Source of the DNA: Paratrimastix pyriformis | Lineage: Eukaryota; Preaxostyla; Paratrimastigidae | Length of the DNA: 64,000 nucleotides | NCBI GenBank assembly: GCA_027972325.1 | Contig: JAPMOS010000046.1 | Location: 118,501 to 182,500, forward strand | Reading direction: 5' to 3' | In this document: positions 10,101 through 35,486 of the stretch, one piece after another | Layout of the letters: every line of letters starts with the position of its first letter | Numbering within the stretch: the first letter of the stretch is position 1 | The notes under the pieces: generated by a model | What the model was told of the DNA's origin: nothing | Databases searched by the model: none | The model's input: the letters and a program-made list of their open reading frames with translations, nothing else | Program-made: the position numbers and the translations under genes

Positions 10101-12073
10101 GAGAGCGCAGGCTCCTTTTTAATCGCCACCACCACTCTGTGCGTGCCATTGTGGAGCAATTTTTCGGGCGTTTGTGCGACTTTTCTTGTCTGATGGAGAC
10201 ATGGCGCCATGACGAAGAGCTGCACATGTTCACCGCTCACGCCCTTGCCCAGACGACGGCCATCAAACTGCGTCATGAGCCCCTTCGCATCGACATCAAC
10301 CCTCTCTTGTTGTAAGAAATGTATGCGAATATACAAAATATACACTGTACATAATATATATACACCGATCTGTACATATCTATGTTTATGTGCAATAGGA
10401 ACCGCCCCGACCGGCCCATACATAAAAGTTGTAGAAACGAAGGTGACTATGCCACACGATCGCATGCATCGAGTACATTCATTCCCCAAAATGTATACAG
10501 TTTCTATACGGAATGTTGCCTGGCCCGTACGTATATATTATATGTACGTATATATTATATGTGCGTATATATTATATGTGCGTATATATTATATGTACGT
10601 ATATATTATATGTGCGTATATATTATGTACGTATATCTTATATGTACGGATATATTATATGTGCGTATATATTATATGTGCGTATATATTATATGTGCGT
10701 ATATATTATATGTGCGTATATATTATATGTACGGATATATTATATGTACGTATATTATATGTATATCATCTGTGCATATCATCTGTGCATATCATCTGTG
10801 CATATCATCTGTGCATATCATCTGTGCATATCATCTGTGCATATCATCTGTGCATATCATCTGTGCATATCATCTGTGCATATCATCTGTGCATATCATC
10901 TGTGCATATCATCTGTGCATATCATCTGTGCATATCATCTGTGCATATCATCTGTGCATATCATCTGTGCATATCATCTGTGCATATCATCTGTGCATAT
11001 CATCTGTGCATATCATCTGTGCATATCATCTGTGCATATCATCTGTGCATATCATCTGTGCATATCATCTGTGCATATCATCTGTGCATATCATCTGTGC
11101 ATATCATCTGTGCATATCATCTGTGCATATCATCTGTGCATATCATCTGTGCATTCAGGCAGGGTCTCACCACACATCCTTGTGCTTGTTCGCCACCGGC
11201 CCCCAAGTTCGCTCAAGCTGTGCATCCTTCCTGTCCGTTTCCGATTGATCAGTCCCGTTTGCTCCGCACACACACACAGACTTCCTGTCCGTTTCCGATT
11301 GATCAGTCCCGTTGGCTCTCTGCACACACACACAGGCTTCCTGTCCGTTTCCGATTGATCAGTCCCGTTGGCTCTCTGCACACACACACAGACTTCCTGT
11401 CCGTTTCCGATTGATCAGTCCCGTTGGCTCTCTGCACACACACACAGACTTCCTGTCCGCTTTCCGATTGATCAATCCCGTTGGCTCTCTGCACACACAT
11501 CCCACCGGACTGTGCATCCTTTCCGATTGATCAGTCCCGTTGGCTCTCTGCACACACACATCCCACCGGCCCCAACAAGTTCGCTCAAGCTGTGCGTCAT
11601 TTGAGATCCTTCCGATCCGATTCCGATTGATCAGTCCCGTTTGCTCCGCACACACACACACAGACTTCCTGTCCGCTTTCCGATTGATCAGTCCCGTTTG
11701 CTCCGCACACACACACACATCCCACGGGTGCAGTGACATTCGTGCTGTCTCTTCTACCTCTCTGGTTTTTGTTTTATTTTCCCGTTACTTCGTTCCTTCT
11801 TTACACGACACACATCCCACGGCACCGTCAACACGCTCCCCCACCGTCCTGTCTCTACCAGGCTCCGCATCAAGCAGGCCCCGCCCATCCTGGCGCTGCA
11901 GCTGAAGCGATTCAAGTTTGACGAGAGTCTGCAGATGTTCCGCAAGCTGCCCTACCGGGTGGCCTTCCCGACCGAGCTCCGCCTGGTCAACACGGTCCGC
12001 GGGCATGCTGGGTGATGATGATGATGAGGACCGGGCGATGAGACGGATGATGATGATGATGATTGGATGGTGC

Positions 12074-12129
<56 letters not shown>

Positions 12130-12357
12130 GGGTGGTGGTGGTGGTGGTGGTGGTGACGACGATGATGATGATGATGATGATTGGATGATGATTGGATGAT
12201 GATTGGATGATGATTGGATGATGATTGGATGATGATTGGATGATGATTGGATGATGATTGGATGATGATTGGATGATGATTGGATGATGATTGGATGATG
12301 ATTGGATGATGATTGGATGATGATTGGATGATGATTGGATGATGATTGGATGATGAT

Positions 12358-12411
<54 letters not shown>

Positions 12412-12475
12412 CTGATGCTGATGCTGATGCTGATGCTGATGCTGATGCTGATGCTGATGATTGGATGATGATGAT

Positions 12476-12562
<87 letters not shown>

Positions 12563-13352
12563 GGATGATGATGATTGGATGATGATTGGATGATGATTGG
12601 ATGATGATTGGATGATGACGATGATGCTGACGATGCCGATGTCAATGCCGATCGCCCGGGTGATGATGACGATGATCAGTGGCGGCGCTTGTGGCGTGCC
12701 CCTATGTCTTCCCTCTCCCTCCGAGCCTCTCTTCACTTCACCACCACTCATCCCACCCTTCCCACCCGTCCGTCTAGGTGCAAGAGGACGAGGACTTCTT
12801 CGATCTTTACGCGGTGGTGGTCCACGTGGGCAGCTCGCCCTCGCACGGCCATTACTACAGCGTGGTGCGCTCGTTCGACCAGTGGTTCATCTTCGACGAC
12901 AACCGAATCACGGTCTGCGGTCTCACCCGCCCCGGTTATACCCACACCCACACCCCACTCCCAGTCTGCCTCACCCCGTCTGGTTATACCACCCAGCCGT
13001 GATATATAGTGGAGCGCCTGTGAGATCTCCGCTTGACCATTCTCCACCACCACCACCACCACCACCACCACCACGCACACGCACGCCACTCTTCCCCCGT
13101 GGTTCTATCGGCCAGCCCCTGGATGTCCGCGAGCTGCAGTCCTTCTTCGGCGGGTCGGCCTACCAGCAATCCCACACGGCCGACACTGCCTACCTCCTCT
13201 TCTACGAGTCCCGCCGAGCGAGCCAACTCCGCCGGGGGAATAGCCCCGCTCCACCCCGACACACTCCACACGCACCCGCCCAGCACACAAATCCCTTTTC
13301 CCCGCCCGAGACCCCGGCGGGCCCACAGTCACAGACGCCAGTCCCAGAGTGA
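7148..13352 (+). CDS. USP12/46: USP12/USP46-type ubiquitin C-terminal hydrolase, 9 exons
   Basis: Deubiquitinating cysteine protease of the USP12/46 (fungal UBP9/creB) group, normally activated by WD-repeat partners WDR48/WDR20. Exons: 7148-7228, 7273-7336, 7384-7563, 7628-7732, 7831-7925, 8021-8181, 11862-11994, 12778-12912, 13116-13352; 396 aa, all phases agree. The N-terminus [13 protein letters not shown] matches USP46. Cys box [14 protein letters not shown] (Cys ~32); AQQDGHEF; two CxxC zinc ligands (C143/C146, C190/C193); [13 protein letters not shown]; His box [13 protein letters not shown] (His ~271); [15 protein letters not shown]. The last ~50 residues are a Pro/Ser-rich tail not in the family core. 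Introns 1-3 are 44-64 bp. Intron 6 (8182-11861) holds a DNA transposon and three satellites; intron 7 (11995-12777) is GAT repeat. Confidence 0.95.
8183..8254. repeat. GTACGTATATATTATAT satellite, left flank of transposon
   Basis: About 3 copies of a 17-bp AT-rich unit ending exactly at the transposon left terminal repeat. The same unit continues beyond the right terminal repeat. Confidence 0.8.
8490..9335 (-). CDS. Transposon accessory protein (unknown, charged N-terminus)
   Basis: 281 aa from an ATG at 9335. Residues 1-75 are highly charged: basic MPKRNKRR, an acidic DDDNEED and [15 protein letters not shown] stretch, then [20 protein letters not shown], which resembles a nuclear-localisation/DNA-contact region. 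The rest (to ~281) has no motif I recognise, with a hydrophobic patch [13 protein letters not shown]. It is divergent from the transposase within the same terminal repeats. Harbinger elements often pair the transposase with a Myb/SANT-like protein needed for DNA binding and nuclear import; I do not see a clear SANT signature, so that role is inference. Confidence 0.6.
   Translation of the reverse strand: MPKRNKRRLVVVDDDNEEDLAKSTDASDTTEEEHSDADGEKEEKTKKEASAKKKSSSRSRWTKRTSRRSKKPNNFTTESLSAELSQSLPRRQAKPHTSPDQIEVCVHESLLPSYFSPCSYEKMKNEVTDKHEDKATKLLPESSAEFERQFARLNSTPHPVSSTVPSKLLSILGRLNRTEYISTFQLQSKHQLSEVSSGVHLFFLTLTITRGNNGLQWVLHAPPIEGPNAPPPWVVDTIQGDLAVPPDVDLTSATPGSPHPGYKVLHFTRITAEGAARVLLE
9405..10315 (+). 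CDS. DDE_Tnp_4 (Harbinger-type) transposase, 2 exons
   Basis: Catalytic DDE nuclease. The carboxylates are seen in CLDATYFPL (D1), [10 protein letters not shown] (D2) and [12 protein letters not shown] (E), with the family spacer [14 protein letters not shown] between D1 and D2. The long open frame begins 3' of a stop. An upstream frame from ATG 9405 ([13 protein letters not shown]) joins it in phase if a 44-bp intron 9549-9592 (GTCAGT...CATAG) is removed, giving ...[15 protein letters not shown], about 288 aa. The N-terminal region before D1 is the expected HTH-like part but is short. No internal break. Confidence 0.8.
10527..10764. repeat. GTACGTATATATTATAT satellite, right flank of transposon
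   Basis: About 14 units of the same 17-bp satellite as at 8183-8254, with G/A and truncation variants, starting inside the GTAC of the right terminal repeat. Confidence 0.9.
10765..11154. repeat. 13-bp satellite ATCATCTGTGCAT, ~30 copies
   Basis: Near-perfect head-to-tail array in USP intron 6. All frames are open; the translated ([13 protein letters not shown]) pattern is an artefact of 13-mer periodicity. Confidence 0.95.
11196..11730. repeat. ~56-bp minisatellite derived from a dispersed intronic repeat
   Basis: About 8 copies of CCTGTCCGTTTCCGATTGAT + CAGTCCCGTTGGCTC + (CA)n. The first (11196) and seventh (11573) copies carry an extra 5' part CCAAGTTCGCTCAAGCTGTG that also occurs in XRN1 introns at 16441 and 18614. 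Confidence 0.9.
12008..12640. repeat. (GAT)n and TGATGATTGGA arrays in USP intron 7
   Basis: Blocks of (GAT)n, ~16 copies of an 11-bp TGATGATTGGA unit, and (GATGCT)n. They fill most of the 783-bp intron. Confidence 0.95.
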
Positions 13353-13815
13353 TCGACCCGACCCGATCTGATCGATGCCGACAGTTGTTTGGCTTGCTTT
13401 CCAGACTTCCGAACTTTGTTTTTGTGCGTGCGTTTTTTGCCTTCCTCCATCTCTCCCGCTGCTTCCCTCCCGATTGTTTTCGAGTTCGACGATTGTGAAT
13501 ATGCATCCCTCTGCTCCTAGATGTTCCAATTTTTTGACTGGTTTTGCGATGCGCCTTGGGATCGTTCGGTTCTTTGAGAAGAGCTTCCAGAGAGGGTCGG
13601 AGGCGCGAGGACCCAAATTTGCCGGAATTATCTGCAACTCCCGAGCGTTGAGAAGATCGCTCTCCTCGCCAAGCAGGAATAGCGCGGTGAAGTTGTTGGT
13701 CTGTCGGGGTTTGGGATATTGAGAACGCAAGGCACCATCGGACCCAATCTGCCCGGCTTCCCTTTCATCTCCCAACCTCTTCATCACGACTTTTTTCTTC
13801 TCAGGTTGTTCCTGG
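13353..13815. other. Spacer USP / XRN1
   Basis: 463 bp between the USP stop and XRN1 start on the same strand. No gene seen; must hold the USP 3'UTR and XRN1 promoter. T-rich tract 13792-13802 just before the XRN1 ATG. Confidence 0.6.
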
Positions 13816-29033
<15,218 letters not shown>

Positions 29034-30078
29034 ATTCCTCTGGGTGTGTATCCAGGACGATGATTGTGTTGATACAGTTCGTGCGTTTGCCCCGTTGTGC
29101 GGCTGTGGGGCATCGAGGAAATGCCTGCCCGCGGGACGAGAAATTCGGAGAGCAGATGGGAGAAGAAGTCAGATGATGGTGGTCGCGGGTGTATTGTGAG
29201 ATCGGTCCCCCTGTCGACACACCCCACCCGGACAAACGACCCGGAGCGTTGATTGGTGATCGATGCTGTATTTCTTGAAAGGAAAGACGATCTGCACAAA
29301 AAAAGGAGTTACTCATCCCGGCCGAAAACAATGGGAATGTAGGGCCTCTGCTCGAGGAGCTGATCATATTTCTGGAAAAAGGCACCTAATACTTGAGACC
29401 TGCGCTGGGACCCTGGAAGCCGGCATGCCATGCCGGCCGAACGAGTCCCAAATGACCCCCCGCTTTTGTGGGATAACGCACAACACCACCAAACCTGGAA
29501 TCGGGGTGGTGGTCACGGTTCCCAACAACCACTGTGGGTGCCTGGGCATATCGATCTCGGCGGGGAGTCCCAATTCAAACTCAAATTATTCCATTCAAGT
29601 CTGTCACTCTCCTGAGTCCTCGCATGCCACACGCGTCCACTAAGCGTGCGAATCGCAGATCCGCATTGACTCCCTCGAATTCTGTGGGAGCGCTCGGTGG
29701 AGATAGTCAATGGGCACTGACTTCCTGGTTCTTCGTCGTGCTCTTCACGGGTCTCGTTTGTTCTCGCCGCAGTCACTCCTGATCGACGGCAATAGGACTT
29801 CGTTGCTCCGATCGCTTTGACCGGGCAAGATGGGGCTGGTGATGGTGTCGGGGTGGTGCGTCGTCAATAGATCAATACAGATTTGTCTTTTTGTTATGTC
29901 TTTCAGTTTGTGAAACCTAAGGATTGTCTCAGACATGTGATTCGGCCAGAACTCCCCAGAACGTTTTGGGGTCGCATACAGGTTGGCCTATCCTTATTGA
30001 GGCGAGTTGGCTGATGATTCCAAAGAATCGGTGCACTCCGATGGTACGCTGCGGCGCTTGCTGCAGCGCGGAGTCCGG
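29034..30078. other. Spacer after XRN1, no recognised gene
   Basis: About 1 kb of unique, repeat-poor sequence. A 126-codon frame on + (29263-29643) is open but begins at a weak context and matches nothing I recognise. The base composition is less GC-rich than the flanking genes. Possibly a decayed or lineage-specific gene. Confidence 0.4.
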
Positions 30079-30553
30079 TGTAACGTAGGGGTCAAAAACC
30101 CGGACATAGGTGCAAAAACCCGGATGCCGGCAAACGGCCTTCCCGCGCATTCTTTCTTGAGAGCCATCCTATTTTATAACTATTTTCAGTGATTTGTGGC
30201 GAACCCGCAGGGTACAGTGAGCCAGTCGGACATTTGATCGACCCGTTCGGGAGAAACGGGTCCGGGAACCACTGTGGCTGCTGTGGGAGTGTCCCTGGAC
30301 TGCATTGGGGTCACCCTGACGACGGAGGTGGTCCCGGCTGGCTCTGGAGGACTGCAGGGTGGCCTCCGGGCATACCCATCGTTTCGCCCGCCCGCCGCTC
30401 CCACCTCCTCCACCCCCTCCCCAGGGGCACGCCTCGCAAGCCTGCCCCGGGTCACACCAACACTCCCAGGCCCCACTCCTCCCCGTCGCCGCCACCCCCA
30501 CCCCGTCCCGCTCCCAGGGAACACCCTCCCAAACCACCCCTCCCCGGACCCCC
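30079..30553 (+). repeat. Left arm of large inverted repeat
   Basis: Begins TGTAACGTAGGGGTCAAAA and runs ~475 bp. It is reverse-complementary to 30826-31321 with near identity, apart from a 13-bp and a 6-bp extra segment in the right arm and a few substitutions near the inner end. Sequence outside the outer ends is unrelated, so the boundary is sharp. Confidence 0.9.
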
Positions 30554-30825
30554 AGCCCCCGGGGGTTCGCCAAACCGTGTTGTGGATGCTCACGCGAACG
30601 AGCTTTATTGAGAGAACCACTTGAGAAAGGAAGAGAAGAACACGAGACTTTCCTGAAACTCCCCGCCTTCATAACCGGGGGAGCCGCAGGGCCAAAGCGG
30701 ACCGGCAGAGGAGAGGTTGCCTTCGCATCAGTCCCGAGAGGAACCAGAAGGATCAAAGGGGCACCCGCACAGAGATAAAAGTGAAACATGCGTCACAGAG
30801 TGGCCGACACCTCATCGGGGGCCCC
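30554..30825. other. Spacer of the inverted repeat
   Basis: 272 bp between the arms. Open frames crossing it read mainly arm sequence; no motif seen. Confidence 0.6.
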
Positions 30826-31321
30826 GGGGGTCCGGGGAGGGGTGGTTTGGGAGGGCGTTCCCCTGGGAGCGGGACGGGGTGGGGGTGGCGGCGACGGGGA
30901 GGAGTGGGGCCTGGGAGTGTTGGTGTGACCCGGGGCAGGCTTGCGAGGCGTCAGAGTGCCCCTGGGGAGGGGGTGGAGGAGGTGGGAGCGGCGGGCGGGC
31001 GAAACGATGGGTATGCCCGGAGGCCACCCTGCAGTCCTCCAGAGCCAGCCGGGACCACCTCCGTCGTCAGGGTGACCCCAATGCAGTCCAGGGACACTCC
31101 CACAGCAGCCACAGTGGTTCCCGGACCCGTTTCTCCCGAACAGATGTCAGATGGCGGGTCGATCAAATGTCCGACTGGCTCACTGTACCCTGCGGGTTCG
31201 CCACAAATCACTGAAAATAGTTATAAAATAGGATGGCTCTCAAGAAAGAATGCGCGGGAAGGCCGTTTGCCGGCATCCGGGTTTTTGCACCTATGTCCGG
31301 GTTTTTGACCCCTACGTTACA
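30826..31321 (-). repeat. Right arm of large inverted repeat
   Basis: Mirror of 30079-30553; ends ...CCTACGTTACA only 12 bp before the ATG at 31333 of the next gene. Promoter and 5'UTR of that gene must therefore lie largely within this arm. Confidence 0.9.
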
Positions 31322-31332
31322 TCTCCCCATCC

Positions 31333-34083
31333 ATGTCCGCAAAAGGCGACCCACCGCGTTTCGTTGCCCTGGCCCCTGGCACTTGGGTGAAATTTGCCCC
31401 GGACGAGCGGGAAAATCGTTCCCACTTTGATTGGTGCGACACCGCATTTGGGGTGACAACGGAGCTGTTTTTCGATGCACGCTGCTCGAAGCTTGCGAAG
31501 GACGTTACTGCCATTCTTCGCCGGCCCCTACCTCAGCGGCCCAAGATATTATGACCCTCAATGGCCTGCCTAGATCAGGGAAAAGTTCAACCCTCAAGGT
31601 CGGCTGTTTTCGGATCGGTTCACTCATTTTTCGACGTAAGATCGTGGCTCGGTTGCTCCAGGATCAGGTATCATCGGATACGCCAACCCCTTGGCGACGC
31701 ATTTACTATTTTCGTGATGTTGGTCATCAATCGGACTTCATGAGTTTCGGTATCAAAGCCATGATGAAATGGACGACGCCCTCTTTGATTATTCTCGATC
31801 AATTTCTGTCTCGGCCTGCTCTCATCGATCGTGTGGAAAGTCTCGCCAGGAGTGGTAGCGAGTACTATTTTCTCGTGTGTTCATCGTCCAATTTTTGCTG
31901 GGAGGAGAGCGTGGGCCGGTCCTTCTCGGCGGTTGACCTCCCCCCGTTCGATCCCTCTTTGAGCTGGGAGGACTTCCATCGATTTTACAAGCGCTCGGCA
32001 GCCGAAACCCCGCTCCCGCCGAAGCCGCCTGCGCTCGCCGAGGCGGCCTGGTTCTCCTTCCTGCCTCGTCTGGCCCCTGGGGCCGGCCTGCCCTTCGACC
32101 CCCTCGGATGCGCGGGACCGGGTGATGAAGACGAGGCACCAGGTGACCAAGACGAGGCACCACCGGGTGACCAAGACGAGGCACCACCGGGTGACCAAGA
32201 CGAGGCACCACCGGGTGACCAAGACGAGGCACCACCGGGTGACCAAGACGAGGCGCCGGGGGGTGACGAAGGCGAGGCACCAGCAACCAAGCGCACGCCG
32301 TCAGCTGCGCCGCCGTTGGGCGACTCCGACTTGGCAGAGCTGTACCTGTACTCCAATGGCATCATCGGTGTTGCTCAGGTCTGTCTGTGTCCTTTCCATT
32401 CCCCATCCCGCCTTCATTGCGTCCCCCCAGCTCCTCAAGGAGGGTGACTATTTCACCCAGGATTTGACCATTGCTCTCTACAAGATGATGCGGGCCTTTC
32501 TGACCGAAGGGAAGTCCCGCCGTCATCGCCGGCGGGCCAACATTGAATGGCTCGTGCAGAAGCGCCTGATCACCCTCAAAAAGCCCACAAGACCGTCGGA
32601 TTGCGATCTGCGCTTCCTCGTGTCCGTGCCCCTTGTGGACGAGCTCTCCCCGATCAAACCCACGGGAGGCATCGCCGGCGCCATGCGGGTCCTCCCTCTC
32701 ATCGGGAAGTCGTTCTACCGGCTGGGGTGCCCCTTCTATGCCCAGCTCTACATGAAGGTCCTGGCGGAGACCCCCATCCGGCCGGGCGACCTCCTTGCGA
32801 TTGAGCGGAACCTGTTGGGTTGGTCCGGCTATCCGGACATCCAAGGGCGCATTTGTAAGCGGGCCGTCATCTCCCAGCCGGACAAGTTGTTCCAAGTTCC
32901 CTCTGACATCGCTCTCCCCCCAGGCACAGCCGTCCGCGCGCTCTCCCTGGAGCCGCTCCTGGAGCGGTTCCACCACCACGGGCAGCGGTCCCGACTGCCC
33001 CCATTTCTCCATTTGGTGGTGAATCCCTGCGATCCAGCCATTGATCTCATACGGATCTACGTCACTGCTGGCTCCGATGCCCCTGCCGTCTCTGTCGTCA
33101 CGGCCACCGCGTGCGTTCCGGCAACCCCGCGGCCCGTCGTCAGGCCCCCCCAAGTATTGCTCCTTCTTGACCAAATCACCGTGTCCCCCCGCATCCGCAA
33201 TCATCAGGACTCTCTGCTGTGGCTTCTCACGGCCGATTGCGCGGCCGTCTGCATGAACATCCCGGCGGTGTACCATTGTCGCGCGGAGGGCCTGCGCAAA
33301 GTGTTTGTCTTCATCGCCCCGGAAGCGCCCCCCAACCGGGAGCTCTTCGTCCGGGCGGATCTCAACGAGCGCATCCGGGCGGACAACTGGGAGGTGTGGT
33401 GGTCCCCATTGAGACCCTTCCTCTCGGGCGGCGCACCCCTTCCGAGCGTCTCACGCCGCCTCACAATCTCGGTGGCGCCCGGCGACCTGGCCGAGATCGA
33501 GGCCGCATGCGAGAAGGGCCCCAAGGCGGTCTGTTCGGTTTTTCGGGCTCCTTCGATCATTCAGCGGTCCCATCCCCTCCCGCTCCTGCTCCATCATCAG
33601 CTCGAGAAATATTCTGTGCCCTGCTTGCGCGCATTCGCGGCAGCCGAAGGTATCATCACTCCGCCCGCGGTGCCCAAGGCCGCACGGAAGGCCGAAGTGG
33701 TCGACCACATCCTTGGGGAGTGGCGGCGTCGGCGGGATCGGACCACTGAGATCTCCCTCTTCTCGACCATCATCGCCCTGGAGGAACCCCAAAAGGAGGA
33801 GGAGACCGGGGGTGCCGCCCAACCCCAAAAGGAGGAGGAGACCGAGGGTGCCCAACCCCAAAAGGAGGAGGAGACCGGGGGTGCCCAACCCCAAAAGGAG
33901 GAGGAGACCGAGGGTGCCCAACCCCAAAAGGAGGAGGAGACCGAGTGTGCCCAACCCCAAAAGGAGGAACCGACCGTGGGTGCCCACCAGCTGCGCCTCG
34001 GCTCGGGCGGGCGGAGGCGGGCGAGGGCGGCGGCCTCCGTCGAGCACGAAAGGAGATCACGAATGCGGGCGAGCGGAGACTGA
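31333..34083 (+). CDS. P-loop protein with acidic repeats and SAP-like motif (Crinkler/RHS-like architecture?)
   Basis: First exon from ATG 31333 (MSAKGDPPRFVALAPGTWVKF). The main frame has a P-loop LNGLPRSGKSS (31554-31590) and a Walker-B-like PSLIILDQF (31780-31808). A GDQDEAPP repeat (6 units, 32122-32280) follows, then DLAELYLYSNGIIGVAQ. A 52-bp intron 32379-32430 (GTCTGT..CAG) joins to LLKEGDYFTQDL. Toward the end, SVPCLRAFAAAEG...ARKAEVVDHIL (33610-33712) resembles a SAP DNA-binding motif, followed by an EEETEGAQPQK repeat (33780-33975) and a basic tail. Between 31333 and the P-loop the frame changes by one, so a small intron or frameshift lies near 31430-31550. In-frame 31602-31643 could be a further intron. 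The P-loop plus 'VCSSSN' segment recalls Crinkler/RHS ATPases; this is a tentative comparison. Confidence 0.65.
32120..32282 (+). repeat. 24-bp coding minisatellite (GDQDEAPP)
   Basis: Six tandem units within the P-loop gene, nearly identical in DNA, so young. Confidence 0.9.
33780..33978 (+). repeat. 33-36-bp coding minisatellite (PQKEEETEGAQ)
   Basis: Six units encoding acidic/Gln repeats near the C-terminus of the P-loop gene. Confidence 0.9.
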
Positions 34084-34950
34084 GGCCGAGGGGCCGGGGG
34101 CTGGGGGGCCGGAGCCGGGAACTTGCGAAGCGAATGGATATTTTTGATCTTTTCGAGTCTTTTTTTTATTTTGGGGCCATTCCGAGCCCCCTCCCCCCTC
34201 GGGGGGGGGGGGCGGGAGGAGGAGGGGGGGCGGGAGGAGGAGAGAGAGAGTGGTATCGTGATTTCTTTTCGCTCGCTGTTCCCCCTTTTACGGGCCCTGG
34301 TGGCTCGGTTTTCCGGAATATGAGAGAGAGAGATGTTGCGTTCGAGTTTATTCGTGTTTTGGCGGGGGGGGCCCTCCTCCCGCCCCCTCCTCCCGCCCCC
34401 CTCCTCCCGCCGGGGGCCGCCTGGTCGCCGTGCAGCAGCCCCGCGAAGGCTCCCGGACGGGGCCCAGTCGGCGGCGGCGCCCTCGGGGACCATCGGCGGC
34501 TATCCGGCCGGGGGCGAGCCAGGCGGCGTGGCTGTGCGGCCTCGGGGGCGCGGGGGCTCGGGGGCGCGGGGGCTCGGGGGCGCGGGGGCGCGGGGGCGCG
34601 GGGGCTCGGGGGCTCGGGGGCTCGGGGCTCGGGGGCTCGGGGGCTCGGGGCCAGCCCAACCCCGCCACCGAGATGCGGCTCCAGGTGACCGGCAGCGCCG
34701 TGGAGCGCCTACAGATTCGGCGATTGTGTCGTGTGCACATTGTCTATCGTGGCCTGAGAAACCTGCCAGCAGGAAAACTTTCTTTGCCCAGCTAAAAAAA
34801 CCGAGCCTCGTGCAAAAAAAAAAATGAACATCGAGATATACAGCTTCATGGCACTGTCTTTACAAGAATGTTCTTACACAGGTGACGAATCAGGCCAGCC
34901 ATTGGGTTGTCAATGACTTGCTTTCAAGGTCACATTGCACCAGACGGCGT
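34084..34950. other. Spacer with GGGGGCTCGGGGGCGCG minisatellite
   Basis: No gene supported. Holds G tracts (34200-34245), a reverse copy of the CGAGCCACCAGGGCCCG repeat (34288-34320), and a GC-only minisatellite (34535-34652). The 3' flanks of the P-loop gene and of profilin converge here. Confidence 0.6.
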
Positions 34951-35486
34951 TTAATAGCCCATCTTCTTGAGGTAGTCGATGAACTCGCCCAGGTGCTGGT
35001 TGAGGAGAATAGGGTGCAGGCCAGCATCGTGGGTGGCGACAACGAAGCCAGTGCCACCGGAGAGACGGAGGACGCAAACACCATCGGCACCCTTGCGGCC
35101 GTAGAGAGCGCCATTCTCGGCGGTGGAAGCCATGTACTTCTTATCGCCGATGACAATACCGGTCTGGAAGGCCTTGGGATAGCGAGTAATATAGGTCTGA
35201 GCACCACCGCCAACATTCAGCTCAGCCTGGCGCTCCTCAGCGGCGAAGATGGCGGCGATGTTAGCGCCGTCCTGCTGGGAGAGCTGTGCAAAGGAAGAGA
35301 TGTTGAGAAGAGAGAAAGTCAAGGGTTCAGACAGTGAAGTTGGTGGAGCCCCAGGTCACACCATCATTGCCAACGAGGGCAACGTGCCAGCGGGCATCAG
35401 TAGGGGGGAACTAAAAAGACGATAGAATAACAAAGAAGCTCGAGAAAAATGCAGACATTGAGTTGCACGTGAGGATCCCAGGCCAT
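34951..35486 (-). CDS. PFN: Profilin, 3 exons
   Basis: Actin-monomer and poly-proline binding protein of the cytoplasm. Exons on the minus strand: 35486-35457 (MAWDPHVQLN), 35410-35333 (FPPTDARWHVALVGNDGVTWGSTNFT), 35283-34951; 146 aa, phases agree. Profilin signatures: short N-terminal helix with Trp3, VGNDGVTWGS in the position of the usual 'GxDGxxWA', and the C-terminal half ALYGRKGADGVCVLRL...LGEFIDYLKKMGY, which matches the family C-terminus. Both introns are 46-49 bp with GTCTG donors. Slightly longer than animal profilins (~140). Confidence 0.88.

Larger units (their letters stand above)
8255..10530 (+). mobile_element. PIF/Harbinger-like (DDE_Tnp_4) DNA transposon, apparently complete
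   Basis: Bounded by perfect 28-bp terminal inverted repeats: 8255-8282 starts GTACGGGCCAGGCAAC, and 10503-10530 is its exact reverse complement. Inside are two divergent ORFs, a DDE transposase (9405-10315, +) and a basic/acidic accessory protein (9335-8490, -), the two-gene layout typical of Harbinger elements. Both terminal repeats touch the same 17-bp satellite, so no target-site duplication can be read; GTAC itself occurs in the satellite unit. It sits inside USP intron 6. Intact ORFs and identical termini suggest a recent insertion. Confidence 0.85.

Noticed and set aside
10765-11154. Regular 13-bp repeat array resembling a CRISPR
   Set aside because: Units are directly abutting with no spacers, in an intron of a eukaryotic gene; it is a satellite.
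30169-31308. Two ~200-codon ORFs that share sequence in opposite orientation
   Set aside because: They are the same arm of the inverted repeat read from both sides; no motif.
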